The translations under genes were made by a program, and so were the position numbers. 15,416 bases of DNA from an uncultured Candidatus Peregrinibacteria bacterium (lineage in GTDB: Bacteria > Patescibacteriota > JACMRA01). The notes beneath the pieces are model-generated. The model worked only from the letters and a program-made list of their open reading frames with translations. It searched no databases and was not told where the DNA came from. The stretch is from the NCBI GenBank assembly GCA_937127165.1, contig CAKZLR010000017.1, positions 1 to 15,416 on the forward strand. Reading direction: 5' to 3'. Positions 7,808-14,120 of this stretch are shown piece by piece (positions within the stretch are counted from its first letter, which is position 1; each line of letters opens with the position of its first letter).

Positions 7808-7834
7808 TTGACAAAAAAACGGTTTGAATACATT
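7808..7834 (+). promoter_or_regulatory. Candidate promoter of the CAT tRNA
   Basis: A perfect TTGACA -35 (7808-7813) lies 42 bases before the mature tRNA end. The -10 is unclear: TACATT (7829-7834) at a short 15-base spacing is the best match, while CATTGC sits at 17. Confidence 0.45.
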
Positions 7835-7849
7835 GCGTAATTCACATTT

Positions 7850-7926
7850 GGCGGTGTAGCTCAGTTGGTTAGAGCGTGGGACTCATAAGCCCGAGGTCGG
7901 TGGTTCGATCCCACTCACCGCTACCA
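7850..7926 (+). tRNA. tRNA with CAT anticodon (probably elongator Met)
   Basis: A 77-base cloverleaf: acceptor GGCGGTG pairs with CACCGCT (first pair G-U), D-stem GCTC/GAGC, anticodon loop CTCATAA with CAT at 7884-7886, T-loop TTCGATC, and an encoded CCA end. The C11-G24 D-stem pair and the 1-72 pair (G-U, not the C-A mismatch of initiators) argue against initiator tRNA. The anticodon alone cannot separate elongator Met from an Ile tRNA whose C is modified to lysidine; the overall sequence is more like elongator Met. Pair 31-39 is an A-G mismatch. Confidence 0.93.
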
Positions 7927-8021
7927 TTCCTGCTGTGCTGATTTGTTTATCATTTTAAAATTTTAAAACCAAGCTAGTTCTTTATAAACATTTATAGGTA
8001 TAATAAATAATTTATAAAAGC

Positions 8022-8090
8022 TATCAGATTGATACTTCAAAGCTTATCTATCGTTTTGTTTATCGATCTTTAATATCAATCAGGTTGATA
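8022..8090. promoter_or_regulatory. Two related palindromes upstream of the Xer gene
   Basis: TATCA-GAT-TGATA (8022-8034) and TATCAA-TCAGG-TTGATA (8074-8090) are inverted repeats whose centres are 54 bases apart, about five helical turns. Both continue into the same CTT, giving TTGATACTT, and AAGTATCA appears inverted at 8182-8189. They look like paired binding sites between the tRNA and the recombinase gene. Confidence 0.4.
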
Positions 8091-8215
8091 CTTGGCTATG
8101 TTAAAAAAATTTCGTTTTTTATTCTAGCTATTCCGTGCTTTTTAAATCTAAAAGCACTAATAAAGACTTTTTTAAAAACATAAGTATCATGAATTAAAAA
8201 ATAGAAAATATTTAA

Positions 8216-9187
8216 ATGACTTTTCGACAAGATATTGAAGATTTTTTAACATATTGTTTGCTTGTCAAGCAGTATTCTTTCAATACCATTCGTAACTACA
8301 GAAATACCTTGGAAAGGATGGCAAATTTTTTTGAAAGCATAAAAATTTTTAAGACTAAAGATATTGATTTAATAGCGATTAATCGATATAGACAGTATCT
8401 CTCGCAACAAACTAGTATTCGCAAGAACAATCTTGCTCTAAAGTCTCAATCTTACCAAATTGTTGTCTTCAGAAGTTTTTTGAAATATATGCTTAAACAA
8501 GGGCATTTGGTGCTCAACCCAGATAATCTAGAATTACCTAGAGCTAGAATGAGAAGAATAGAATTTTTGTCTGAACAAGAAATAAAAAAATTAGTTCATA
8601 CTATCATAACTGATAAGACTATTCCCACGCTACAAAGAAAAAGAAATCAGGCTATTATTTTAACTATATTTGGGTCTGGATTAAGATTGTCAGAAGTTTT
8701 AAGCCTCAAAAAAAGCGATATCTCTAACCAGGATAATAGATTAATCATTCAAGGTAAAGGAGGTAAGGTGCGAACTGCTTTTTTGTCACCGCATAGTCGG
8801 GAAGCTATTCGAGAGTATTTATTGGAAAGAAAAGCGGATAATAATCCTTATCTATTTATATCTCATAGTAAAAACAATTCATCTCAGAGCCCATCTCCCA
8901 AACCTCTGACTCCTAGAATGATTCAACTAATGCTCCAAAAGTATGCTCAAATGTCTGGAATTTTCAAAAAAATTACTCCCCACACCCTTAGACATAGTTT
9001 TGCTACTAAGATTTTGTTTGAAGGCGGTGATTTAAGATCTGTTCAGACTTTACTAGGACATTCCAGTATTTCCACAACACAAATCTATACACATGTAACT
9101 GATTGGCAAATACAAGACTTACATAGCAAAGTTTTTGGCAAAAGTAGCAGAACCAAAAAAGCTAAATATTCTTCCAAAAAATTATAA
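8216..9187 (+). CDS. Xer-type tyrosine recombinase (XerC/XerD family)
   Basis: This is a 323-residue site-specific recombinase with all catalytic residues in place: R157 in GSGLRLSE, K181 in the GKGGKVR hairpin, H256 and R259 in HTLRH, H282 in LLGHSS and the nucleophile Y291 in TQIYTHV. The N-terminal SAM-like core-binding domain spans about 1-105. Xer proteins resolve chromosome dimers at dif by strand exchange. The C-terminal tail after Tyr is basic (SSRTKKAKYSSKK), about 15 residues longer than typical XerC/D. A 9-residue Ser/Pro-rich stretch lies at about 220-230. The ATG at 8216 lacks a Shine-Dalgarno. It lies 289 bases after a tRNA, but I found no repeat of the tRNA 3' end, so nothing shows it to be a phage or island integrase. 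A housekeeping role is more likely. Confidence 0.92.
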   Translation: MTFRQDIEDFLTYCLLVKQYSFNTIRNYRNTLERMANFFESIKIFKTKDIDLIAINRYRQYLSQQTSIRKNNLALKSQSYQIVVFRSFLKYMLKQGHLVLNPDNLELPRARMRRIEFLSEQEIKKLVHTIITDKTIPTLQRKRNQAIILTIFGSGLRLSEVLSLKKSDISNQDNRLIIQGKGGKVRTAFLSPHSREAIREYLLERKADNNPYLFISHSKNNSSQSPSPKPLTPRMIQLMLQKYAQMSGIFKKITPHTLRHSFATKILFEGGDLRSVQTLLGHSSISTTQIYTHVTDWQIQDLHSKVFGKSSRTKKAKYSSKKL

Positions 9188-9288
9188 TTTGTTTTTTATT
9201 CTTTTTAAGAAACTTTCTAAAAATTGAGTATGTTATCATTTCTTGACTAAGAGAATTCATTAAGATCCCAGATAACATAAATCTGTAT

Positions 9289-9975
9289 ATGTATTTTTAT
9301 CTACCAAACTTAAATACTAAAATTATTAGCAAAGATTATTCCGGTCATTTTTTTGCTATGAGAGTAAAGGTTGGTGACCAAGTTAAAATAACCGATTTTA
9401 AAGGTACGCTGCAAACAGTAAAAGTTACTTTTGTGGATAAAAAATCTAAAGTGATTGTTTTCGAAATTTTGGGGAGTTGTAATGTACCCAAACCACCACC
9501 AAAAATTCTTTTCCAAGCTATTCCAGACAAAAATTATCTAGAAAAAATAATGGAAATTATTCCATTTTCTAGTTTTACCAGAATAGTTTTATTTAAATCT
9601 CACAATAGTCCTAAATATTTACCGGATATAAACAGGTTAAATAGAATTATAATCAGAAGTAGTCAGTTAGCCCAAAAAACCTGGTCAATAGAGATAGAAG
9701 CAGTAGTTAGTTTAGATAAATTAGCTCAAGAGATTAAACACGCTAATGCTCTAGTTCTTAATCCTAATAAAGAAAATAATTGTCTAACTGGTGATTTTTC
9801 TTGTATTGTTGGCCCTGAAGGTGGCTGGTCAAAAGCTGAAATAGAATATTTTGAATCTTTAGGTTTGCAGTTCGCTTCTATAGGTGATATGATTTACCCT
9901 TCATGGCTTGCTGGCTATAGCTTCGATATTATGACCAGACCGAACAAAATAAATACAAAAACCTTTCTTAACTAA
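9289..9975 (+). CDS. rsmE: RsmE-like 16S rRNA (uracil-N3) methyltransferase, divergent
   Basis: RsmE is a SPOUT-fold enzyme that methylates U1498 of 16S rRNA with S-adenosylmethionine. The N-terminal PUA-like part spans about 1-68 and the SPOUT domain about 70-215. The key signature is GPEGGWSKAEIEYFESLGL (175-193), preceded by ALVLNP. At 228 residues it is slightly short. The expected LG-x-RILR-x-ETA knot is replaced by IGDMIYPSWLAGY (198-210), and the K-x-TELG region reads IIPFSSFTRIVLF. These changes affect the cofactor-binding knot, so activity or target may differ. The ATG at 9289 has TAACAT 10 bases upstream and no Shine-Dalgarno. A strong terminator follows. Confidence 0.82.
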   Translation: MYFYLPNLNTKIISKDYSGHFFAMRVKVGDQVKITDFKGTLQTVKVTFVDKKSKVIVFEILGSCNVPKPPPKILFQAIPDKNYLEKIMEIIPFSSFTRIVLFKSHNSPKYLPDINRLNRIIIRSSQLAQKTWSIEIEAVVSLDKLAQEIKHANALVLNPNKENNCLTGDFSCIVGPEGGWSKAEIEYFESLGLQFASIGDMIYPSWLAGYSFDIMTRPNKINTKTFLN

Positions 9976-9998
9976 AAATCAATTTAACAGTTAATTGA

Positions 9999-10069
9999 GT
10001 TCTTTCAATCTTGTGCTTGTGCTAAATACATCAACACAAGCTTTGAATAGAACAAATTTTTTAATTTTT
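9999..10069 (+). terminator. Strong intrinsic terminator after rsmE
   Basis: Arms GTTCTTTCAA and GCTTGTG on the left pair with CACAAGC, TTGAA and AGAAC on the right (stem about 17 base pairs, with a 6-to-1 internal loop and a 13-base loop). AAATTTTTTAATTTTT follows. The internal CTTGTGCTTGTG is a 6-base tandem repeat that allows two registers. It starts 24 bases after the rsmE stop. Confidence 0.75.
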
Positions 10070-10119
10070 ATGAGAATTTCGTTTTAAGATATTTTCAAGA
10101 TTTATTTAGGTTTTGCTCG

Positions 10120-10194
10120 TGGTGGGCGATGAGGGATTTGAACCCCCGACCTTCTCGGTGTAAACGAGCTGCGCTACCGCTGCGCCAATCGCCC
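10120..10194 (-). tRNA. tRNA-Val (TAC anticodon)
   Basis: On the minus strand a 75-base cloverleaf: acceptor GGGCGAT/ATCGCCC perfectly paired, D-stem GCGC/GCGC, anticodon loop TTTACAC giving TAC (complement at 10160-10162), T-loop TTCAAAT, discriminator A and encoded CCA (10120-10122). Confidence 0.95.
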
Positions 10195-10213
10195 AGATAA
10201 ACCGTAGTTTCTA

Positions 10214-10244
10214 TTACTAGTGCAGTTATAATCAATCTTGTCAA
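10214..10244 (-). promoter_or_regulatory. Candidate promoter of tRNA-Val
   Basis: TTGACA on the minus strand (10239-10244) lies 45 bases before the tRNA. The best -10 is TAGTAA (10214-10219) at a long 19-base spacing, so only the -35 is convincing. Confidence 0.4.
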
Positions 10245-10319
10245 GAACATGTTTTTAATGGTTTGTATCTCTAGGGCAGGAAATAGGTTAAAAAATAAAC
10301 AAGATGTATAATACAATAA

Positions 10320-10416
10320 ATTATCCACACTTACGATATATATTTTCTCTGTTAATTACTAAGGTTTAGGTTCTGTTTTTTAGATGAGCTAAATAAATTA
10401 TATTCTCTTTATTTAG
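10320..10416. other. Intergenic region with a DnaA-box match and an inverted repeat
   Basis: TTATCCACA (10321-10329) is a perfect match to the DnaA box consensus, standing alone. Farther on, CTAAATAAA (10389-10397) and TTTATTTAG (10408-10416) form a perfect 9-base inverted repeat with a 10-base loop and no T-run after it. No cluster of boxes and no dnaA gene are nearby, so an origin is not supported. Confidence 0.4.
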
Positions 10417-10473
10417 AAAACAAGTTTTTGAGAAGACCAGATTACAATCGATTTTGCATTGAGTACAATATTT

Positions 10474-10956
10474 TCAGGCTAATCCTATCAACCTCATGAT
10501 TTTATGAAACACATTTTTGTTTTCTATTTCTTCATTATATGATAAAAACTTGGAAAGCTCTATTACAAATTCGGCGAACCCTTCTTGTTCTGGGTCCGTA
10601 TAGAAATAGTAATAACTACTATCTAAATTTGTTGTTTGTATTATAAATTCTATAGCATCACCCAGATCCACCATAACCCAACTATGACAAGTATTCCACG
10701 GAGTTATATTTTTGTTAATTAAAATACCATCTTTAGTTACCGCAACCTCAATTTCTTCTGGCGGCATCATCACTAAAATCAATACTATAATAGTACAAAA
10801 TGACAAAGTAAACAATGATAAAATATTTCCAAAAAAGAAAAAACTAGTTAAAGAAAGAACTGTCCCTGTTAAAATAATAACAAGGGCCCTAATATAAGTG
10901 GCTTTATAATAAAAACCAGAATATTTGTTTCTAGCTTTTATACTTTTAATATTCAT
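10474..10956 (-). CDS. Small membrane protein with PH-like C-terminal domain, unknown function
   Basis: This protein has 160 residues from the ATG at 10956; an upstream ATG at 11001 would add 15. The shorter start is preferred because TATACT (10965-10970) lies 8 bases before it, with a partial -35 TTGCTC 17 bases further up, so the transcript would begin at the ATG. Two adjacent membrane helices span about residues 20-60. The soluble part begins PEEIEVAVTKDGILI, followed by strand-rich sequence and a final helix (EGFAEFVIELSKFL), ending with KIMRLIGL. This order (aromatic N-terminus, two helices, P-x-EIE-x-x-x-T-x-x-GI, closing helix) matches a small uncharacterised family I recall as common in CPR genomes. 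No catalytic motif is visible. Confidence 0.8.
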   Translation of the reverse strand: MNIKSIKARNKYSGFYYKATYIRALVIILTGTVLSLTSFFFFGNILSLFTLSFCTIIVLILVMMPPEEIEVAVTKDGILINKNITPWNTCHSWVMVDLGDAIEFIIQTTNLDSSYYYFYTDPEQEGFAEFVIELSKFLSYNEEIENKNVFHKIMRLIGLA

Positions 10957-10964
10957 TAAAATGA

Positions 10965-10993
10965 AGTATAATAGTAGTTTTAATTTTGAGCAA
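10965..10993 (-). promoter_or_regulatory. Candidate leaderless promoter of the small membrane protein gene
   Basis: On the minus strand, TTGCTC (10988-10993), 17 bases, then TATACT (10965-10970) and the ATG 8 bases on. The -10 matches five of six consensus bases; the -35 only three. The predicted transcription start falls on or beside the A of the ATG. Confidence 0.5.
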
Positions 10994-11084
10994 GTTTTCA
11001 TTCTGTTCGATAAAAGTTAATCCTGTACTTTCTAGTAAACTAATCATTTGAAAAATATTAAGATATAGACAATTTTAATATCCC

Positions 11085-11109
11085 TTGACATTGATACTTA
11101 TTTTAAGTA
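11085..11109 (+). promoter_or_regulatory. TTGACA and palindrome upstream of signal peptidase gene
   Basis: TTGACA (11085-11090) is followed at 11095-11109 by the perfect inverted repeat TACTTA-TTT-TAAGTA. No good -10 is found at 16-18 bases. The palindrome lies where a repressor would block a promoter. The 9-mer TTGATACTT at 11091-11099 is the same as at the two palindromes before the Xer gene. A separate -10-like TAAAAT is at 11159-11164. Confidence 0.35.
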
Positions 11110-11186
11110 CTCAACTCACCTTTGTAGGTATACACTCTTTTTACTTACTTAAATTACCTAAAATTTAGTTTCTTGTGTATTTTTTT

Positions 11187-11930
11187 ATGAATCAAAATAC
11201 AGAATATCCGGATAAATTTCTTTTTTACTCGAACAAAATCACAACGGAATCAAAAATAAGGATCTTTTTTAGTCTTATAAGCACAGTTTTTTGGACTACT
11301 TTATGGGTTTTGATAATCTTGTTAATTATTCTAAGAATTTTTGTTTTTCAGCAGGTCAAAGTGAATGGTCGCAGTATGGAACCTAACTACTATGATGGTC
11401 AGATGCTTTTAATTAGCAAAACTAACCAAAAATTAGATCGAGGTCAAGTGGTTGCGGTTTATGCTAATCGAGAAGTAGCAGCTAGAGCAAACTATTTTAC
11501 ACCTTTTGATCCAACCAGTGTGTTTTTTCTAAAAAGAGCTATCGGGTTGCCCGGAGAATCTATTGAAATTATTGGTAGTCACGTAATTATTTACAACGAA
11601 GAATTTCCAGAAGGAGCTGTATTAATAGAAGATTATCTTTCTCCGAAAGTTATTCAGGAAATGGACAAACTGAATACCTATTTTCCAAAGACTAAGATTG
11701 AATCTAATCATTATTTTTTAATGGGAGATAATCGTAATTATAGCAGAGATTCTAGAGAGGTTGGCACTTTTCCTGAATATTCTGTTTTTGGTAGAGAAAT
11801 TTTGAGATATTGGCCGTTTGATCAAAGTCGAGTATTTGTTCTGCCAGAGTATAAATTTAAACCGCTAGATCAAGAGATAAAAGAAAAACTACAGCAAGCA
11901 AAATCGCAACAATATATTTCTAAGCTCTAA
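11187..11930 (+). CDS. lepB: Type I signal peptidase
   Basis: The enzyme cleaves signal peptides from exported proteins at the outer face of the membrane. It has 247 residues from the ATG at 11187; a GTG at 11175 would add four. One membrane anchor (about residues 29-54) is followed by the S26 boxes: VNGRSMEPNYYDGQ with the catalytic Ser (residue 63), FFLKRAIGLPGE with the general-base Lys (residue 116), and MGDNRNYSRDSREVG (about 179-193). A segment of about 30 residues between IIYNEEF and HYFLMGDN is typical in place but a little long. The C-terminal tail is charged and probably helical. TAAAAT at 11159-11164 is 10 bases before the GTG and 22 before the ATG, so the GTG could be a leaderless start. 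It is convergent with the DsbA-like gene. Confidence 0.95.
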   Translation: MNQNTEYPDKFLFYSNKITTESKIRIFFSLISTVFWTTLWVLIILLIILRIFVFQQVKVNGRSMEPNYYDGQMLLISKTNQKLDRGQVVAVYANREVAARANYFTPFDPTSVFFLKRAIGLPGESIEIIGSHVIIYNEEFPEGAVLIEDYLSPKVIQEMDKLNTYFPKTKIESNHYFLMGDNRNYSRDSREVGTFPEYSVFGREILRYWPFDQSRVFVLPEYKFKPLDQEIKEKLQQAKSQQYISKL

Positions 11931-12282
11931 ATAGTTTATACATAACTTAATTTAAAGTTTGATCCTTTTTTCAAATAGTTTTTATTAAATATCTTGAAAA
12001 TTAAAGTTTTTTTGAATAGAAATATATAGACTTGATATTAGAAAGAATTTCTGCTAGCTAAATCAGTTTATTGTATATCGACCGATTTTTCTCAAGAAGA
12101 GGTTTTTTATTTGATTATTAAAAAACATTATAAAAGTTTTAAAAACAACTTTGGAAACTAGAAACTGATTTATTAGCTCGGCATTGTGTTTTTTAAAGAA
12201 TTTTAAGATGTTTTAAGAGAAATATTTAGCCAACTTCAATTAGATTTACATTTAATTTATAAAATTTATAAAACAAACTTTA
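11931..12282. other. Convergent intergenic region with a possible decayed reading frame
   Basis: This 352-base gap lies between lepB and the DsbA-like gene. A weak 5-base hairpin TTTGA/TCAAA near 11960-11978 with TTTTT soon after may end lepB. On the plus strand a 39-codon open stretch without a start codon (12042-12158, including DFSQEEVFYLIIKKHYKSF) is followed in the same frame by further protein-like sequence (VLREIFSQLQLDLHLIYKIYK) broken by three stops. I do not recognise it; it may be a gene remnant or chance. Confidence 0.35.
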
Positions 12283-13098
12283 CTATTGTTGATCGGTTGC
12301 AAGCAGTTCTTGTTGTGGTGATTTAGAATCTACACCCGTTAGTTCTGATAATATTTTAAATAAAGCAACACTGTTAGCTCCAGACCACCAATCTATAACT
12401 TCTCCATCCTTAATAATGATGGTTGTTGGTGTACCCAGTCCGCTACCGCTCTGTTTGGATTTGCCGCCACTATTTGGTGAAGGAGGCAAAAATAGTCTAT
12501 CTAAATCTTGTGCAGATACTCTGACCGCTGATCTAACTTCCGAAGAATTTCTATCTATATTCCATTTATTAGTATCCATACCTTCAATAGAATTAGCCCA
12601 ATCTTCGATTATTTTAGAACCTTTAGTTTTAAACTCTTGTTGGCCTCTGTATGCGATGTTGGCAAATTCTTTGTAAAAACCTTGATTATGCGCTGCTTGT
12701 GCTGCAAAAGCAATCTGATAATTAGGGGAGTTTATATTGTTACTTATAGGATAATATTTAAAGGCAAATTTAACTTCTGAACCAAATTGTTCTATTGCCG
12801 AATTTATATCATTATGATACTGTGCACAAAATGAGCATAGAAAATCGGAAGCAATATAGACGGTAATGTTAGAATTTAAGTTTCCATAAATTGGAGTTTG
12901 TTTCCGTGTAAGATCTTGAATAATTGGGTTACTGTCTTTTGATGAATTTAAGTCCACAATCGATAAATATTCTTCGCCTCCTAAAATAAGAACGGCAACT
13001 ATGCCTAGAATAGATAAAAACTTAATTATTCCGGGTAAAAATTCCCAAAATACATTTATTATACTTTCTTCGTTTTTGTATGGATCAGCAAAAGACAT
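12283..13098 (-). CDS. Membrane-anchored DsbA-like thiol-disulfide oxidoreductase
   Basis: This is a 271-residue protein with a cytoplasmic N-terminus, one membrane anchor (about 20-41) and an outward-facing thioredoxin-fold domain of the DSBA-like type (about 65-255). The active site is C88-S-F-C91, directly after strand VYIASDFL, and the cis-proline is in GTPTTII (P224). Such proteins insert disulfides into exported proteins and are reoxidised by DsbB or VKOR. The VKOR domain encoded at 1148 is the obvious partner in this window. A low-complexity Pro/Ser/Gly/Lys loop (about 204-222) sits just before the cis-Pro strand, and the tail after 255 is polar. The ATG at 13098 has no Shine-Dalgarno. 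TTGACA on the minus strand at 13147-13152 may be its -35. Confidence 0.92.
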   Translation of the reverse strand: MSFADPYKNEESIINVFWEFLPGIIKFLSILGIVAVLILGGEEYLSIVDLNSSKDSNPIIQDLTRKQTPIYGNLNSNITVYIASDFLCSFCAQYHNDINSAIEQFGSEVKFAFKYYPISNNINSPNYQIAFAAQAAHNQGFYKEFANIAYRGQQEFKTKGSKIIEDWANSIEGMDTNKWNIDRNSSEVRSAVRVSAQDLDRLFLPPSPNSGGKSKQSGSGLGTPTTIIIKDGEVIDWWSGANSVALFKILSELTGVDSKSPQQELLATDQQ

Positions 13099-13478
13099 AG
13101 ACGTTCACGTGTTTGGAGAGTGACTACTTTTTAATAATTAAGATGATGTCAAGTTTAATTTTGATTTAATTTTTTATTTGTTTAAGAAAAAAATCACCTT
13201 ATCAACTGTAATATACTCGTTTCTAATTGTCTAGATATTTTTATCAAACAAGATTTTTTAGAGAATTCTAGAATTACTTATGTATTTTTTGTGTATATAA
13301 AGAGAGGGATTGTCCTTTATAAATTATAAAATTATAAAAATGAAGGTTTTACTTTTTAAATAATAACAACATCCCCCAAATTTACCCCCAAGTTAGACGA
13401 TTAACCCGAAAGACTAATCATAACTTTGTCTGTCTATTATAGAATAGAGAAAGTCAATTTCTGTTACAACTATTATTT
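13099..13478. other. Intergenic region with a hairpin and G-rich strand
   Basis: This 380-base gap upstream of the DsbA-like gene is AT-rich except for 13370-13420. There, on the minus strand, TATAAT (13436-13441) is followed by a two-part stem AAGTTA/TAACTT plus GATTA/TAATC around an 11-base loop (about 13390-13426), then two GGGGG runs 8 bases apart (13374-13378 and 13387-13391 approximately). ATTATAAA tandem copies lie near 13326-13341. This could be a small RNA or a leader for the DsbA-like gene; no protein gene is seen. Confidence 0.4.
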
Positions 13479-13949
13479 TCACTTTAAAACATCTAAAATT
13501 CTTAAAAATTCGTCTATATTTCGAGGAATTTTGGGGTCACTAATTTGATAATATTTTAAAGCCCCGTTTGGATCAATTAAGAAAGATCCTGACAAACAAA
13601 CAGCTTCTTCTTCCATAAAAACATTATAATCGATAGCCGTTGTGTGGTGCACATCAGCTAGTAGAGGAAAATCTATCCCACCTAAACTTTCAACCCAGGC
13701 TTTGTGAGAATAGTGTGAATCTGTAGAGCAACCAAATAATTGACAATTTCGTTTTTTAAATTCCGGTGATTTTTGGTGGAATTTTATAACTTCATCCTCA
13801 CAAGTTTGGTTAAAATCTGCTAGGTAAAAAAACAACAAAACCCAATTACCTCTCATTTGGGACAGGTTCCAGATTAACTCTTGGTCATTTAAAATTCCTT
13901 TTAATTTGAAATTTGGTGCTGGGTGATTTATTTTAATATCTGCAAACAT
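13479..13949 (-). CDS. AhpC/TSA-family peroxiredoxin with an atypical active site
   Basis: This 156-residue cytoplasmic protein has the thioredoxin-like peroxiredoxin fold. Diagnostic segments are APNFKLKG (11-18), LLFFYLADFNQTCEDEVIKF (38-57), FGCSTDSHYSHKAWVESLGG (72-91), FPLLADVHH, YNVFMEEE and GSFLIDPNGALKYYQISDP (121-139). By alignment to the AhpC/Prx1 pattern the peroxidatic cysteine is C50. However, the PxxxTxxC motif reads LADFNQTC (Pro to Leu43, Thr to Asn47), and the arginine before G-x-F-x-ID is Ser119. The protein ends before the C-terminal resolving cysteine of typical 2-Cys enzymes; C69, C74 and C118 remain. Either a different resolving mechanism or loss of peroxidase activity is possible. 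The ATG at 13949 has no Shine-Dalgarno; TTGACA lies at 14002-14007 on the minus strand. Confidence 0.9.
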   Translation of the reverse strand: MFADIKINHPAPNFKLKGILNDQELIWNLSQMRGNWVLLFFYLADFNQTCEDEVIKFHQKSPEFKKRNCQLFGCSTDSHYSHKAWVESLGGIDFPLLADVHHTTAIDYNVFMEEEAVCLSGSFLIDPNGALKYYQISDPKIPRNIDEFLRILDVLK

Positions 13950-14120
13950 TTTAGTTTAATTAAAAGTTGACTGAAATAAAAATTTTTTTAACTTACATTA
14001 CTGTCAAAAACCAACAATAAGACATTCTGTCTCTAATTAAATCATACAAATTATTTTTCTGCAAATATTTATATATACATCAGCTTCGAATCTAATTCTT
14101 TTTTAAAATCAACCACTCCA

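Larger units (their letters stand above)
7476..7849. other. AT-rich divergent intergenic region
   Basis: This 374-base gap between hsp20 (minus) and the CAT tRNA (plus) is nearly all A and T up to about 7670. It holds the 14-base tandem repeats listed separately, a distant 7-base inverted pair AAGTTAA/TTAACTT near 7591 and 7627, the hsp20 promoter at its left end and the tRNA promoter at its right end. No open reading frame of interest is seen. Confidence 0.55.

Noticed and set aside
7850..7926. Initiator tRNA-fMet
   Set aside because: The 1-72 pair is G-U, the D-stem has C11-G24, and the three G-C pairs of the anticodon stem are one position off the initiator pattern.
8216..9187. Xer recombinase beside a tRNA as the integrase of a genomic island
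   Set aside because: No second copy of the tRNA 3' end was found in the window and the flanking genes are housekeeping genes. The protein fits chromosomal XerC/D.
10095..10328. 77-codon open reading frame on the minus strand
   Set aside because: It runs straight through the tRNA-Val gene and has no family likeness.
10321..10329. Perfect DnaA box as part of a replication origin
   Set aside because: It stands alone, without a box cluster, a dnaA/dnaN neighbourhood or a clear unwinding element. A single 9-base match can occur by chance.
10389..10416. 9-base inverted repeat as a terminator of the small membrane protein gene
   Set aside because: The stem is almost all A-T and no T-run follows on the minus strand; it is kept only as an inverted repeat.
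13374..13391. G-quadruplex from the two GGGGG runs on the minus strand
   Set aside because: Only two G-runs are present; an intramolecular quadruplex needs four.
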